Source of the DNA: Galerina marginata
Taxonomy: Eukaryota; Basidiomycota; Agaricomycetes; Agaricales; Galerinaceae
Direction: 5' to 3'
Length of the DNA: 64,000 nucleotides
Assembly: GCA_023014335.1 (NCBI GenBank)
Contig: JAECYW010000013.1
Span: 1,240,001 to 1,304,000, forward strand
The first letter of the stretch is position 1, and every line of letters begins with the position of its first letter. A model generated the notes under the pieces. That model saw nothing but the letters and a program-made list of their open reading frames with translations. It was not told the origin of the DNA and did no database searches. Below are positions 1 to 11,471 of the stretch, piece after piece. A program made the translations under genes and the position numbers.

Positions 1-1620
1 GCCTTGTCCTGGCCCCGGCCCAAGCCCACCCATCCCACCTTGACCAGGCCCAGGCCCCATCCCACCCATCATCCCGCCTATATTCATCATCCCGACATTC
101 ATCCCGGGCACGACGCCCACCATGGGCCCTTGTCCTTGTCCTTGTCCTTGACCCGGTCCTCCTCCTCCTTGCTGCCCCGGCCCTCCCCCGCCAGGCGTCT
201 GCCGCGACGCCAACGAAGGGCTCGCATGCGTTATCATCCCCCTCCCCGGTGTGTTCGTGCGGCTCGGCGGGCGTCCACCAGGATACCCCGGCGTCGGCGG
301 GCCTTGGCCCTGCTGCCCAGGCCCAGGCGCCCCGTTCGTAGTGGGCGGGGGCGGCATGCCCATGCCCCCCACCCCGCCAGCGCGCATATGCGGGGACGGC
401 CCAGGTCCCGGGCCAAGCTGCGCCATCGGCGCCTGCCCCGGCTGGCCTCCCTGCTGCCCAGGCGAATGCGCCATCGTCGGGCTCCCATGGAACGGCCCGC
501 CATTCGGATTCGGTCCGCCCCCCCTCTGCTGCTGCTGCTGCTGCCCAGGTCCGCCGCCAGGCGCACCCTGTCCCCCAGGCGGGGGCGGGGGCAGCCCGTT
601 CATCATGCCCGATCTCTGCCCAGGCATAATCGTAAATTGCATAGCCTGGCCCGGCGCCCCTCCCCCAGGCGCCTGTCCGTGCGCCTGCCCTTGCTGCCCA
701 AGCCCCATCCCCAATCCCTGCCCATGCCCAGGAGCGCCATTGCCGTTCCCGTTCGTCTGGGGGAGCGGCGGGCCCCCCATGCCCGCAAAGTTCATCTGCT
801 GCTGCTGCTGCGCACTAGGCATGCCGACGCCGTTCGGCATGGGCATAGGCATAGCGCCGTTTGTCATGTACGCCGCGGAGGACGGGGGACGCGTCATGCC
901 TGGGGGGATGGGGCCGACGTTCATGTTGCCCGGTGGGAGGCCGTTAACGAGACGCCCCCCGCCGCCGACCATGTTCTGGTTCTGGCCGGGCTGGCCTGGC
1001 TGTTGTTGAGGCTGTGGTTGTGGGGGCTGGGACTGTTGTGGTTGGGGTGGTTGTGATTGGGGGGGCGGGCCGCCGCCGGGGGGCAGCTGGCCTGGTGGCC
1101 GCTGGTTATTTCGCTGGGCGGCTTGTTGTTGTTGGTGCTTCAAAGGGGTGTCAGGTATTGACAGCAGCAGCAGAACGGATCAAGACGCACATGAATGTAG
1201 ACGAGACCGTCCTCGGAGCCTCCGCCGTTCGATTTCGCCTGGAAGAGGACCCAGAAGACGCTCCACCATCTGCGAGTGTCCGATCAGCCAGTGGGAGAAT
1301 GAAAGAGAAAAAAAAGAGCAGCGCACTCAAAGAGCAGACCCTGGCGCGCGTTGATGGGGGGTGTAGGCTCAGTGGTGATCTCAGCCTCGCTCAAGAGCTC
1401 CCTAGCGGTCTTGCGGAATCCACGCTTGAAGCAATAGTCGTATATGTAGATGTTGAACCTATCGGATATGCGCATACATGAGGAAAAAAGCGACAGGGAC
1501 AGCAGCGACTACTCACATCTTGTCGCCCTCCCATGACAGCGGGGTGTTTATGCCTGGGGTATCGGTCTGCATCGGGGTGTTGAGGAGGGGGCCCGGAGGG
1601 GGCGGAGGGACGGCAGCCAT
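1..1620 (-). CDS. LisH-domain, Gln/Pro/Gly-rich transcriptional regulator (Flo8/SSDP-like), 3'-truncated
   Basis: Model: complement(join(<1..1137,1191..1269,1327..1458,1517..1620)); 484 codons are inside the window and the stop lies beyond base 1. The introns are 53-58 bp and all phases close. The start at 1620 gives MAAVPPPPPG. A LisH dimerisation motif follows at about residues 35-65 (FNIYIYDYCFKRG, then ARELL) and continues into INARQGLLFEWWSVFW, the signature of the SSDP/Flo8/Som1 family of nuclear cofactors. After about residue 105 the chain is low complexity: Gln runs (a CAG/CTG tract near 530-550), Pro, Gly, Met and Asn. Flo8-type proteins act with LUG/LEUNIG-like or Mss11 partners in morphogenesis; that role here is inferred from the family. 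The start lies only 139 bp beyond the stop of the large START gene on the same strand. The family call is solid; the orthologue assignment is not. Confidence 0.85.
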
Positions 1621-1759
1621 GGAGTGCAGCTGGCTCGTCGACGGGCTGAGCAGACAGGCTCGTGGGTGAAGAGTGGATGCAAGTGGGAGCGTGGAAATAA
1701 ACGGGGCACAGGCGAGGTCAACTTTCATCTCCCGACCGGATTATTCCATTAATAATATT

Positions 1760-4700
1760 CTAATGACGTCTCACAGCAGCTACCTGGAAATCCCACCCGC
1801 CCACTAAATATTTCACCTCCACCAACCGCCGTATCTCCCGCCACCCGCCCACCGCCCCTTCCTGCCCCACTGCCCGCGCAGCAGTAGCAGCAGCCTCCTC
1901 CACCGTCGCTGCCCCCCGGTCACTCACCACATAAATGAAATCAGCAGGCGACAACAACGAGCGCAACAGCGACCCGATCAGAAACGCGATCAGCGCGACG
2001 AACACCAGTGTCGAGGCCGCGTATCCCACAGTCTGGTGCCCCGCTTCCCTACCCGCCGTCCCCGTCGTCGTCGTTGATGTAGCCGCACTTGTATCCGTAG
2101 CCGTAGCCGTCTCCGTGCTCGCAGTCGTACTAGAATCCGTAGTCCCTTCTGTAGTCTCCCCGTTTCCAGAAATAGACTCGGGCTTCACTTCCTGTACCAC
2201 AACCGTGGGGCCTCTCCCCCCAACACCCCACCTCCCAAGCCCAAGCGCCGGATACCCCTGCAAGAACCCAAACCCAAGCAATCCGCCACTCCCAGTACCC
2301 ACACCAAGTCCCCCAACAGGCCCAACTACACCCTCCGCGTTCGGCTTTCGGGTTTGCATCGCCATTCCAAGTGTCAGAATTCGGAGAACATACGTCCACA
2401 ATCAAATATAACACAACGAGAACACCGAAACAACAAAAAAAGAACCCACAAACAACCCAGAAGCGAGCCCAAGCCAAGAAAAGACAGCACACGACAACAC
2501 AATCAGACAGACAGACAGAACGTAGGAGACATACAGAATAGAATAGAAAAAACACCACGTCAGCACTAGGCCAAATCCACACCACAAACAAAAAAAACAC
2601 ATACCGTCCCCGGCGAATCCTCGCTCTTGCTCTTCCCTCGATTCTCGCTATTCACCCCTTCCTCACCCTTCTCCCCGCTCGGGTCTTCCGACACCACAGG
2701 GGTCTCTCCAAGATCAACAAGGGCTCCGAGCGCAGGCACAGGCATGTCCACCAACTCATCCGCAACCCCCACGGCAAGAGTCAGCTCCTCCGGTATCGCT
2801 ATCGGGAGCAATTCCGATTCGCTCGGCGTTCTAAGAAGCACAAGTGGCCAAAAATAGATCAGTATTCGTGCGGAGAAGCAGGTGAGTGGAATGGATCGAA
2901 GAGCAAGTCCAGGCAAGTCGATATGTAAAAAGAACGTAGAACGGAAATGAAAAGAGTGAGAAGTGAAAATGAGATGAAAGTCCAGATGAGCATCATTTAA
3001 ACGCGCAGAACGAGAACAGGGTTGTTCCAGGCAAGACGAGGCGAGACGCGCGAAAAATGGAAGGGGGCAGAGCAAGCAAGAGCGGAAGCGCGAAACAGAA
3101 CGGGGCAAGACAGCGAAAACTGAAAAAGCAAAACACATCGTCGACAAAAAGAAAAAGTCCCAAATTCCAAAATCCAAACCAAAATAAGAAAAAGATGGAC
3201 GAAGAAAATCAAAAGAAAAGTAAAAACCCACCGAACAAGCACCCCAACCCCACCAAGCCCATCCACAAGCTCCTCCCGCCCAAGCGCGCTCAGGCTCTCC
3301 TTCTCCCCCAGCACACGCGTCGCAGCGCCGTTCACATGCACCACGACCTTGTCTTTGTCTTTCTCCTTGTCCTTGTCCTTGCCTTTGCCCGGCTCCTTGG
3401 ATTTGACAGGTGTAGAAAGAGGCAGGTTCGAAGACGATGCTGAACCAGTAGTCGAAGTCGAACTCGAAGCCGAAGACAGAGGAGACAGAGGAGACACGAC
3501 CAAATCCACAACAACCCCCGCCTCCTCAAGCGCAACTAACCACTCCGGTCTCTCTTCCCCCTTCCCCTCCTCTCCTTCTTTACCCCTCCCATCCTTATCC
3601 ACCTTGACCTTCTCAGCCACCTCAACCCTCAACGGATCCTCCCACCCCTCCCCCTCCCCCTGCCCCTGCCCAGCAACTTGAAAATACCTCGCACTCGGCA
3701 CCTCAACCCGCACCAAATGCCGCACAGGCCGGCTCTCCCCCGGACCACACTCCGCCAGGCTGCTCGAGTGCAGAGGCGACGAGGGCAGCGTGTAGATGGT
3801 CGTCACAAACGGTATATCCAAATCCCGGTCTCGGTCCTGGGATTTAGCGTTGACTGCAGTCGCATTGGAAGCATCAACACCAAGGCGACCTAGCGCAACC
3901 ACCCCTCTCCCCTTCCCCTTCCCCTCCTCACCCAACCGAACCTCCACACCCTCCCTCCTCCTAGCTCTCACATCAACCCGATACCCCTTCATCTTCCCCT
4001 TCCCCTTCTCCTTATCCACACCACCCACACAAAACATCCTCGAATCAACTACAACCTCCAACACCACGAAATCCCGCTCCTTATCCTCTCTTCTCCGCGC
4101 AGTAAACCCAGAACTCGTCGTCCGTCCTCTTATCATAGGAGGATACAGCGTGTGCAGGCTCGGACTGCCCTCGGGATAGGAATGGCTGAGTGTGCCAGAC
4201 CCGGACGAGGCGGCGCGTTGGCGGATCCGGGTAGGCGATACAGGCGGGGTGGGGTGCTGCTGTTGATGCTGGCGTTGGGACGGCAAACCGGACGAATTGG
4301 ACGGAGACACTGAGATAGACGACGACGAAGGCCGAGTATGCGCCGCGGGTCGCGTCCGACTCGGCGAGCGGGGCAAGCCGTCTATCGTCCTTGACGATCG
4401 CGCATCCAGAGACGGGAAGGCAGCTGTGCCAGGGGCAGCCGTCATGACCATCGACCCAGGCATGGGCAGCGGCGTCATCACAGGGCTCGGCATCGACGCA
4501 GACCCATGTCCAGGCATCTCCGTCGCATATCGGTTATGGTTTTGGCCATGACTATGACTATGGCCATGGCTCTGACCGCCGGTATTAGCATTAGCAGAAT
4601 GCGCCCGGGCATGCGCCGCCCCATAAGTCCCCCAGCCCAGCTCCATAAGCGTCGAGTCGCTGCTTGCCGAGTGCAAGCTGCTCGTATCAGGCAAAGACGC

Positions 4701-7700
4701 GTCCGACATCTGTCTCTGCCTGTCTCTTTCCCTACTGTGCGAGCCGGTGCTGCCCAAGACGAGTCCGCTGGGCCGCGGTGTAGTCTGTGTAGCTGTATCC
4801 GCGGCTTTCTCTCCAGTCGTCGGTGTTGTGTTGTCTGCAGAACCCATAGAAGGCCCAGTAATCGTCATACTCGACGCCTCCCTCCTCACCCGCGAACCGC
4901 CCCCAAACCTCGCAGGCAAAACCACCAGCACACTACTCCGATACACCTTCTTCTCCACGTCGAACTTGGTCTCCAACAACACCCGGCTCTCGTCTCTCTT
5001 CCTCAGCTTCCAGCCAGTAGCACCGCCAACACCAGGAACGACCAACGCTGACCCCGAGCCCAACCCTTCGCCCTCCTCGCCTACACCAGCACCGGAATTA
5101 GAGCCCATCACACTCGGTTTTTCCTCCAGCTTCTCACTGACCACCAGCCCAGGCGCAGGCAGCCTCGTCACCGGCATCGCCGCCTTTACGCTGCTCTTCA
5201 TGTACGCTTCCACCGCCAACACACTCCGGGCCAGCGTCGCGTTGATCATCGAGTTGAACGCAGCAGGTATCGACCCTGCATAGTCCACCGCCACGAGCCT
5301 CGTGCACCGTGCTGAAGGAATGGCGTAGTTTTCCTTCGTATAGGGGTCCAGAGTCTCTAAAATCCAGGCATCGATGTATACCCGCCCGATGGGAAGAGAG
5401 TAGGGGTTGTATTTGGCCAGTGAGAACGCTTTGGCGGAGGCCGAGTCGGGGCTGAACGACGCGGACACGCAGAAGATGGCATTGCGCGCTGTAGGCGAGT
5501 GCTCCGCCACCGAACGCCTTGAAGACGACCCAGAAGAAGAATGCGACGATGTAGAGCCAGGTAACTGCTCTCTCGCAACGAGACCGGCAAGGTAGAATCC
5601 TCTATCGCGGAAAGGGAATCCCCCTTTCCCCACCATGAACGCAGTGCGTGCTTGCCCGCCATACGACTCGAGCACGCGCGCAGAGTCAAACCGCTCATCC
5701 CATGTCTTCCGACAGTCGTACTCTGTTATAACAGACGCCAGCTCCTCCGCCGAGACACCCTCGATGACCTTGAACCCCTGATGAACCGGTATGAAAGGCG
5801 AGATTTCTGGGATGAGCTTCCGCTGGACGACCATCCCTTTGTCGCCAACAAGCGTCCAGCCCTCCTGTGTTGGAGGCTTGGAATTGAATTCCTGGGTCCA
5901 GGCAAGCGCTTCAAGGGCATGCTGCATGGGCGGCTTCGCAGGATCCAGGGCTGACGTTCCGCTAGCTGCATTCGCAGGAGAAATAGCAGCAACCGCCTGC
6001 TGTGTCGTTGTCGTCGCCTGGTCCACCGCAAACGTGAAGAACCTTGAGAGAGGACTCGAAATCTTCGGTGCACTGCCCCACGAGCTTGTCGACGTCCCAT
6101 TCGTCTGTCCTTCAGTCGCAGATGCTTCCTCTCCTTCCGCCCCACTCCACTCCGCCTTCCTCCTTCTGATGACACCCATCACAGGTGGTTGATCGAGTGG
6201 GATGCGCGGAGGTTTCACCCGCTTCTGCCTCGTCAACGTCTTGATCTCGTGCTCCGGCAACTCCTCCACGTCGACTTGCACCTTTGCCCCATTGACCATC
6301 ACTAAACCCTTCTCTTTCCCAGGCGCTCTCCGCACGAGTGCAAGCAATCGCTCGTCGTCCACAAAGATTGAATCGTGCGTCAATGTCAACCACAACCCGC
6401 CTCCCTCCGCTGACAGTCGGTGTCGTCGAAGACAGGTGATAGTTTGTGGTGGAGGATCGACAACAATGTCCAGAGAAGCGCCCCATGTGTCGATATCGCA
6501 CCGGATTTCGCATTCGATTGCTGGGAAACCCCCTTCGTCGTGACCTCCAGTTGAGCCATTGGCAGGAGATGTGGTGCTCGTTGATCTTCGACTGGCAGAT
6601 GGTTCATACTCGACTTTGAACAAGCCTCGTTCGTGGTCGTATCTGATCTCGTTGGCTTTCGACCCAGCGAGACGGGTGACGACAGGCGGACCACCGCATC
6701 GTATCGTGAACTCGCCTATTCCAGCGAGTGTGTTGATCATCTGGGTCGGTATTGAGGTCTTGTTGGTCCATCCTTTCGGGTCAGACTGTTCTAGGAGGGT
6801 AAGGAGGGTGGTGGTAGGTGACAAGGCCTCGATAGCCCATCCTTGTAGATCGATTTGGGTTCGAATGACATTTGGTTCCGCAGCGGGGATATGGGGAAAG
6901 AGGTGCGGATCGTCGGCGGTAAAGGAGAATACGTGTATCGTAGTCGGAGATTTATAGACCGTTTTCAGCACGACAGAATCACGCCCGCTTTATACATCAA
7001 CATGTTATTTATGCTATCAAAAACTGGGTTTCAGAAAGTTAAAAAGACACGCACAAGGCAGGCCAAGCTGGTTTGGTTTTAAATTGCCACAGCTCTGTAA
7101 GTTCATTGACATCCTCCAAGAGTACGCCGTCTTCGTGTTGTTTGTCCCAATGCACGCGGGCTCCAGGTGAGACGACGGCACCATATAAATCCCAAAGGCC
7201 CACACCGACAAAAGTCGCTTCAGCGCGGTACACAACGAGTGTGGGATCAATAGAGTCAAGCTGCGTGATTGAGACACCTCGGGCCTCCGTAGCTAAAGAT
7301 AGTGGATCAATAAAAGAGTTCAGATAAACGCAGTTAGCACATACTGCGTTTCCATTTCGCTTCCGGTTCTTGTAGCAAGGACGAGAAGTATATGTAATTT
7401 CTCCTCACTTTCGACAAGATCGACTTCTCGGCAGCAGGAGTTCGTTCAGGGTGGCGTCGGATAAGGGGAAGTCCATTCGAGGAGGATGCATTGCTGCTGA
7501 CCGTGCCTAGAGATGACGATGTTTGAATACTGAGGTCGACTGCACTGGCCACGTCCTGGAGCATCTTCTGGGGGATACTATATGATGATGGGTCACGCTC
7601 TTCAAGCTCGTGTATTTTGGTCGCCAAACCGTTCAATCTCAGCCCACTTGTTCCTCCAGAGACCTCGATGACAACCTTGACTTTGAGAACGGCATCGTCA

Positions 7701-8999
7701 TCCATTAGGGCACCATGAGTGATCCGCAAGAGAACCTGGTCAGGGGGAGAGAATGCTGAAGGATTGGACCTGCTGCGCATGGCATGGGCTGACCAAGGGA
7801 TCTCCTCCACCTCCTCTGATGAGCCTTTCATCGTTACTTGAATATCCCAGCCCTCCAGTAAAGGCAAAACACATTCGATTGACCTCGTCAGTCGACGGTG
7901 TTCTCGTAATGCATGTACCTCGTCCATCCCTTGTAGCCCGAGTTCGTGATGAATGGAGTGTTCTTCATCATCTGGGATGATGGCATAGTCCAGAGTCAAC
8001 GCTTCACGGTCAATTTGGTATCGCACACGTTCGATCGACACTCCATTGCCATACCCTGTTAATTTTGGGACCCGGCCTCCACGTTTCATGACCGTTTTGA
8101 GCAAACTAAGTGTCATTGTCGATAGTTGTTGCGTCAGAGCAGCAGTAGATGTGCCAAATCCCCAAAGGGCTTTGAGATCATGCTGCCAAAGACATGTTAA
8201 CCGCAGTCTTCCTCCTGAGCCAGATTTCTTGTCCGATGGAGAAGGTGGTTGGGGTTGTATATGTTGTATACACCATGCAAAAACTGGAAGAATTTCAGTT
8301 GAGATATAAGCACAAACGAACGAACTAACTGACGTTGGACGTGTGATCTAATAAATGGAGGTGAAGGCCGAAGGTAGGCGGGTTCATCTGGAGATCGTGG
8401 CAAGGATGTTGTAATGTCGATGAGGGTCGTCGTGTCGTAAAAAGCTCGTGAAATAGTTACTGAGTCTCGTGGACTAGACACAACCATTCAAAGGACGTAG
8501 GCTAGCAGGAAAATGAGACACACTTTGCAGGCCACCCCAGAGTATAATTTGTCTTGGAGATGCGCGTATTCCGGTCAAACATCTCCAATAAATGGGCGTC
8601 CTCTACGGCAGGATCCCACTCCTGCCTCAACTCAGGCGTCGTGAGAACGGCTTTCCAAGGCTCCAGTGACACCTGTTCATCACCGGTCGGAACATCCAGT
8701 ACCATCCTGTAGACAATGTCCCCAGCCTTGGTCGAATTTCGGTGGACCACCACATCCGCAAGCTCTGGAACCGACACAACCCTCGCCTTTCCCTTCTGCT
8801 TCGCCGCCACTCCGTCATTCGAGTGACTGAGGCGCTTCCACTCTGCTGTTGGCGACGTCAGCAATTGTCTGAACTGCGCCTCGGCTTCATCCAATGCTGA
8901 ATACCATGATTGCCTCAAACTAGACGTTGAGAAAACGTTTCCTTAGCATAAAACGAGGAATAAAAGAGCAAGAACAAAGTACCGAGAGCCATCTGACAT
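1760..8999 (-). CDS. Large protein with two START-like lipid-binding domains and a C-terminal membrane anchor
   Basis: Model: complement(join(1760..2191,2605..2830,3232..6987,7055..7292,7345..8283,8334..8473,8524..8919,8983..8999)), 2047 aa, phase-consistent. The first START-like domain starts near the N terminus (SWYSALDEAEAQF, then LEPWKAVLTTPELRQEWDP) and extends to about residue 350. A second lies at about 930-1175 (ALEALAWTQEFNS, FIPVHQGFKVIEGVSAEEL, FPFRDRGFYLAG). Between and after them are Ser/Pro/Gly-rich disordered stretches. One hydrophobic segment (FVALIAFLIGSLLRSLL, about 1966-1983) sits near the C terminus. START folds bind sterols, phospholipids or ceramide, so a tethered lipid-transfer or sensing role is an inference. 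The first five introns are 50-67 bp, but the last two are about 401 and 413 bp, so the 3' joins (2191/2605 and 2830/3232) are the least certain. The first exon is only 17 bp. It is divergent from the pyridoxal kinase gene across about 276 bp. Confidence 0.85.
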
Positions 9000-9275
9000 G
9001 CTGCTGGTCGACGTAGAAGAAAGTGAACAATCTCAAGAGTCAAAACCTTTGGGGCAAAGTCAGGCAACTTCAGGCGCGCTTCAAGGTCACGAGGTGGTGT
9101 GACGTCGTTTTGACTCGATTGAGAAAGTTAAGATCGGACCGGACCTAGAGTAATCTTTTTCATTTTCTCCTTGGACTCACTGTAATCGTTCCACCTCTCG
9201 TTAGTCCCACTTCTGCCAACTGGCATTACAAAAGGCCCTTTTTGCCTTCGAACCTCCCTCAAACAACCCAAATCA

Positions 9276-10637
9276 ATGGACCCTCTGGAGCGAGTTCTCA
9301 GCATTCAATCCCATGTCGTTTTTGGGTATGTTGGTGGAAAGGCTGCAGTATTTCCCCTGCAATGCCTTGGATACGATGTTGATGTACGTGTCTCTATCTG
9401 ACGATCCTTAGAAAGAAGACTGAGCTCTCTAATTCAAGGTAGTAAACACCGTACACTTCTCAAATCATTCTGGTACTGTACCCTCCGGCATCTCCCACTC
9501 ATTGACTTACTCAACGTGAATATCTCGCAGGTTATGGTCGTTTTGGAGGCACCAAAACCACAGCTGACGAGCTAAATGCGATATTCGAAAGTCTAGAACA
9601 TAATGAACTGCTTATGCCGACACGCCTTTTAACAGGTTAGCCTCTGTCGCCCCTTCGTCAACCCATCTGCTAATCGCGGTCACAGGCTATATACCTGGTG
9701 CTGAAGCCTTATCCGCGGTGGAAAAACTGGCATGCAAGTTAAAACACTCAAAGCCTAGCCTGATATACCTACTAGATCGTGAGCCCAAGAAAACCCTGTG
9801 ATATCATGCGTCCGACTAAAACCGTGATCAGCCGTAATGGGAGATACAGGGCGCCTGTATGTCGCTCCAGATGTAATACCCGTATACCAAAAAATGCTAC
9901 CCCTCGCCACGATAATCACACCAAACTGGTTTGAAGTAGAGTTCGTCTTCAGTGCTATTCTGGTCGAAAAATGACTAAAATACCCTTATAGATTGTTGAC
10001 GAAGACTGAACTTAAAGATATGAAATCTCTGCACCGCGCGCTAGAAATCCTTCATCAAGAATACCATGTACCGCACGTCGTCATAAGTTCTATACCCCTA
10101 AAGCCCTGGCTTGCGTCTGCCCTCCCATCAACGATCCTACCTGCTGAATGCTCCAGCTCCTCCCACCTTCTTTGCATATCCTCCTCTCTATCTACCTCAT
10201 CGTACCCAAACACAACTGCCCCGCTTCTCTCCACAGTCCATGCCCAGTGTGTTCCTCTAATCCCCGGCTATTTCTCCGGCGTCGGAGACCTCTTTTCCGC
10301 TCTCCTCCTCGCCCACTTTCACCCCAACCAAACACCCGAAACCATAAACACCACCCCGCTCTCCGTAGCAGCGTCGCTGGCTCTGACAAAAACCCACGCG
10401 TTGTTGCTTATGACCCATGGTCAGTCGCAGGCCCTGCCCGCGGAAGAGAGGCTACCGACAGACGACGAACTAGACCAGGATAACCCTCTGAGGAAAACAA
10501 GGCGAATGAGGGGCAGAGAGCTCGCTCTTGTGAAAGGACAGAATTTAATTAGGGGCTCAGCAATTGCCCACCCGAGAGAAATGATGTTGTGGGATGGATT
10601 CTGGGACTCGGTCTCCTCAGACGCTCTGATAGCCTAG
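9276..10637 (+). CDS. Pyridoxal kinase
   Basis: Model: join(9276..9383,9439..9472,9531..9635,9686..9778,9832..9940,9992..10637), 364 aa. It is a PfkB/ribokinase-superfamily pyridoxal kinase (PDXK/Bud16 type) that phosphorylates pyridoxal, pyridoxine and pyridoxamine with ATP in vitamin B6 salvage, in the cytosol. The N terminus reads [18 protein letters not shown], with the family's SHV-GYVG-KAA motif. It is followed by [33 protein letters not shown] (substrate/ATP region), [11 protein letters not shown], and the C-terminal [12 protein letters not shown] motif carrying the catalytic Asp ([10 protein letters not shown]). Introns are 51-58 bp and every phase closes. The length is slightly above the usual 310-340 aa because of C-terminal insertions after the catalytic loop. 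It shares a short divergent promoter with the START gene. The assignment is confident. Confidence 0.95.
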
Positions 10638-10853
10638 CCAAAGCCTAGCCGCCGATTAGAAGTTTATCTGAACTTAAGTTATACAAATATCTAGTATCAC
10701 GAAATAGATAGAGAGAATGTATTTTTGTCCGACAAGTCGGACCCGGTCCTACGTAAAAATATTTGAAGTCTCTGAGCAAAAACCATGACACAAGCTCGGA
10801 CATCTCATTTCAACATCAACACATCATTACTACCATCTATTCTTACTCCCAGG

Positions 10854-11392
10854 CTAATTAAAGTGCTTTTGACTTTCTGATGTCGGTTTGCCCACAAACT
10901 CCAGAGGCTCAGCAGCCTGAGCGCGTGCTAATTTTAGGCTTTCCAGACTGCCGTGTACCAGTCCGGGTGATGGTTTGGTCGTGTTCGCCCAAACCCTGTC
11001 ATTCATGGCGAATCTCGACCAACCGTCGCCGGCACTGCTGATCGCGTCATCGAATGGCACGCGGCGCAACCGATACCCTTCCAACTTGATAGCAACGCCC
11101 ATGATCAAGATACAGGAATAACTGAATCTCTCAAGCTCTCAAGGACCATCAAACGTGCATTCCAAAAGAGTCTAAGACGGACGTCGGATGGACTGAATAT
11201 CCAGCGCCAGTGCGTCAGTCCGATGCCGATAGATTTGAAGCGACTATTTGTCAATAGATAACCTCCCTGTGCGGGCACAGCGACCACAGCTGCTGCCGCA
11301 GTGATCTCGGCAAGCAGATATGCGTATGGCAGGGTTTCTCCGTCGAAACTACGAACCCTGGACTCCAGGTCGATTTTGAATAAAAGGGCCAT
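10854..11392 (-). CDS. Hypothetical small protein (two-exon model, weak)
   Basis: I do not recognise this protein. One frame from an ATG at 11392 reads MALLFKIDLESRV and then an Ala/Val-rich stretch (ITAAAAVVAVPAQGG). It stops looking coding at a GT (11262). A second frame ending at 10854 reads VAIKLEGYRLRRVPFDDAI and continues to a stop. Joining them needs an intron of about 125 bp whose acceptor I could only guess (near 11135), so the model is provisional. Both segments have protein-like composition on the same strand between two plus-strand genes. The start is 80 bp from the monooxygenase ATG, so the two would share a promoter. An alternative is that these are chance frames or an antisense transcript. 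Confidence 0.35.
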
Positions 11393-11471
11393 CTTCGAGG
11401 TGGTAGATTGCAAGACATCCTCAACAGCATTCAAATTTCAAACCAGACCCCTACCTTTACTCATACTCAAT

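Noticed and set aside
4..1481. Long plus-strand open frames opposite the first gene
   Set aside because: They are antisense shadows of the Gly/Pro/Gln-rich minus-strand exon; the LisH motif and clean introns are on the minus strand.
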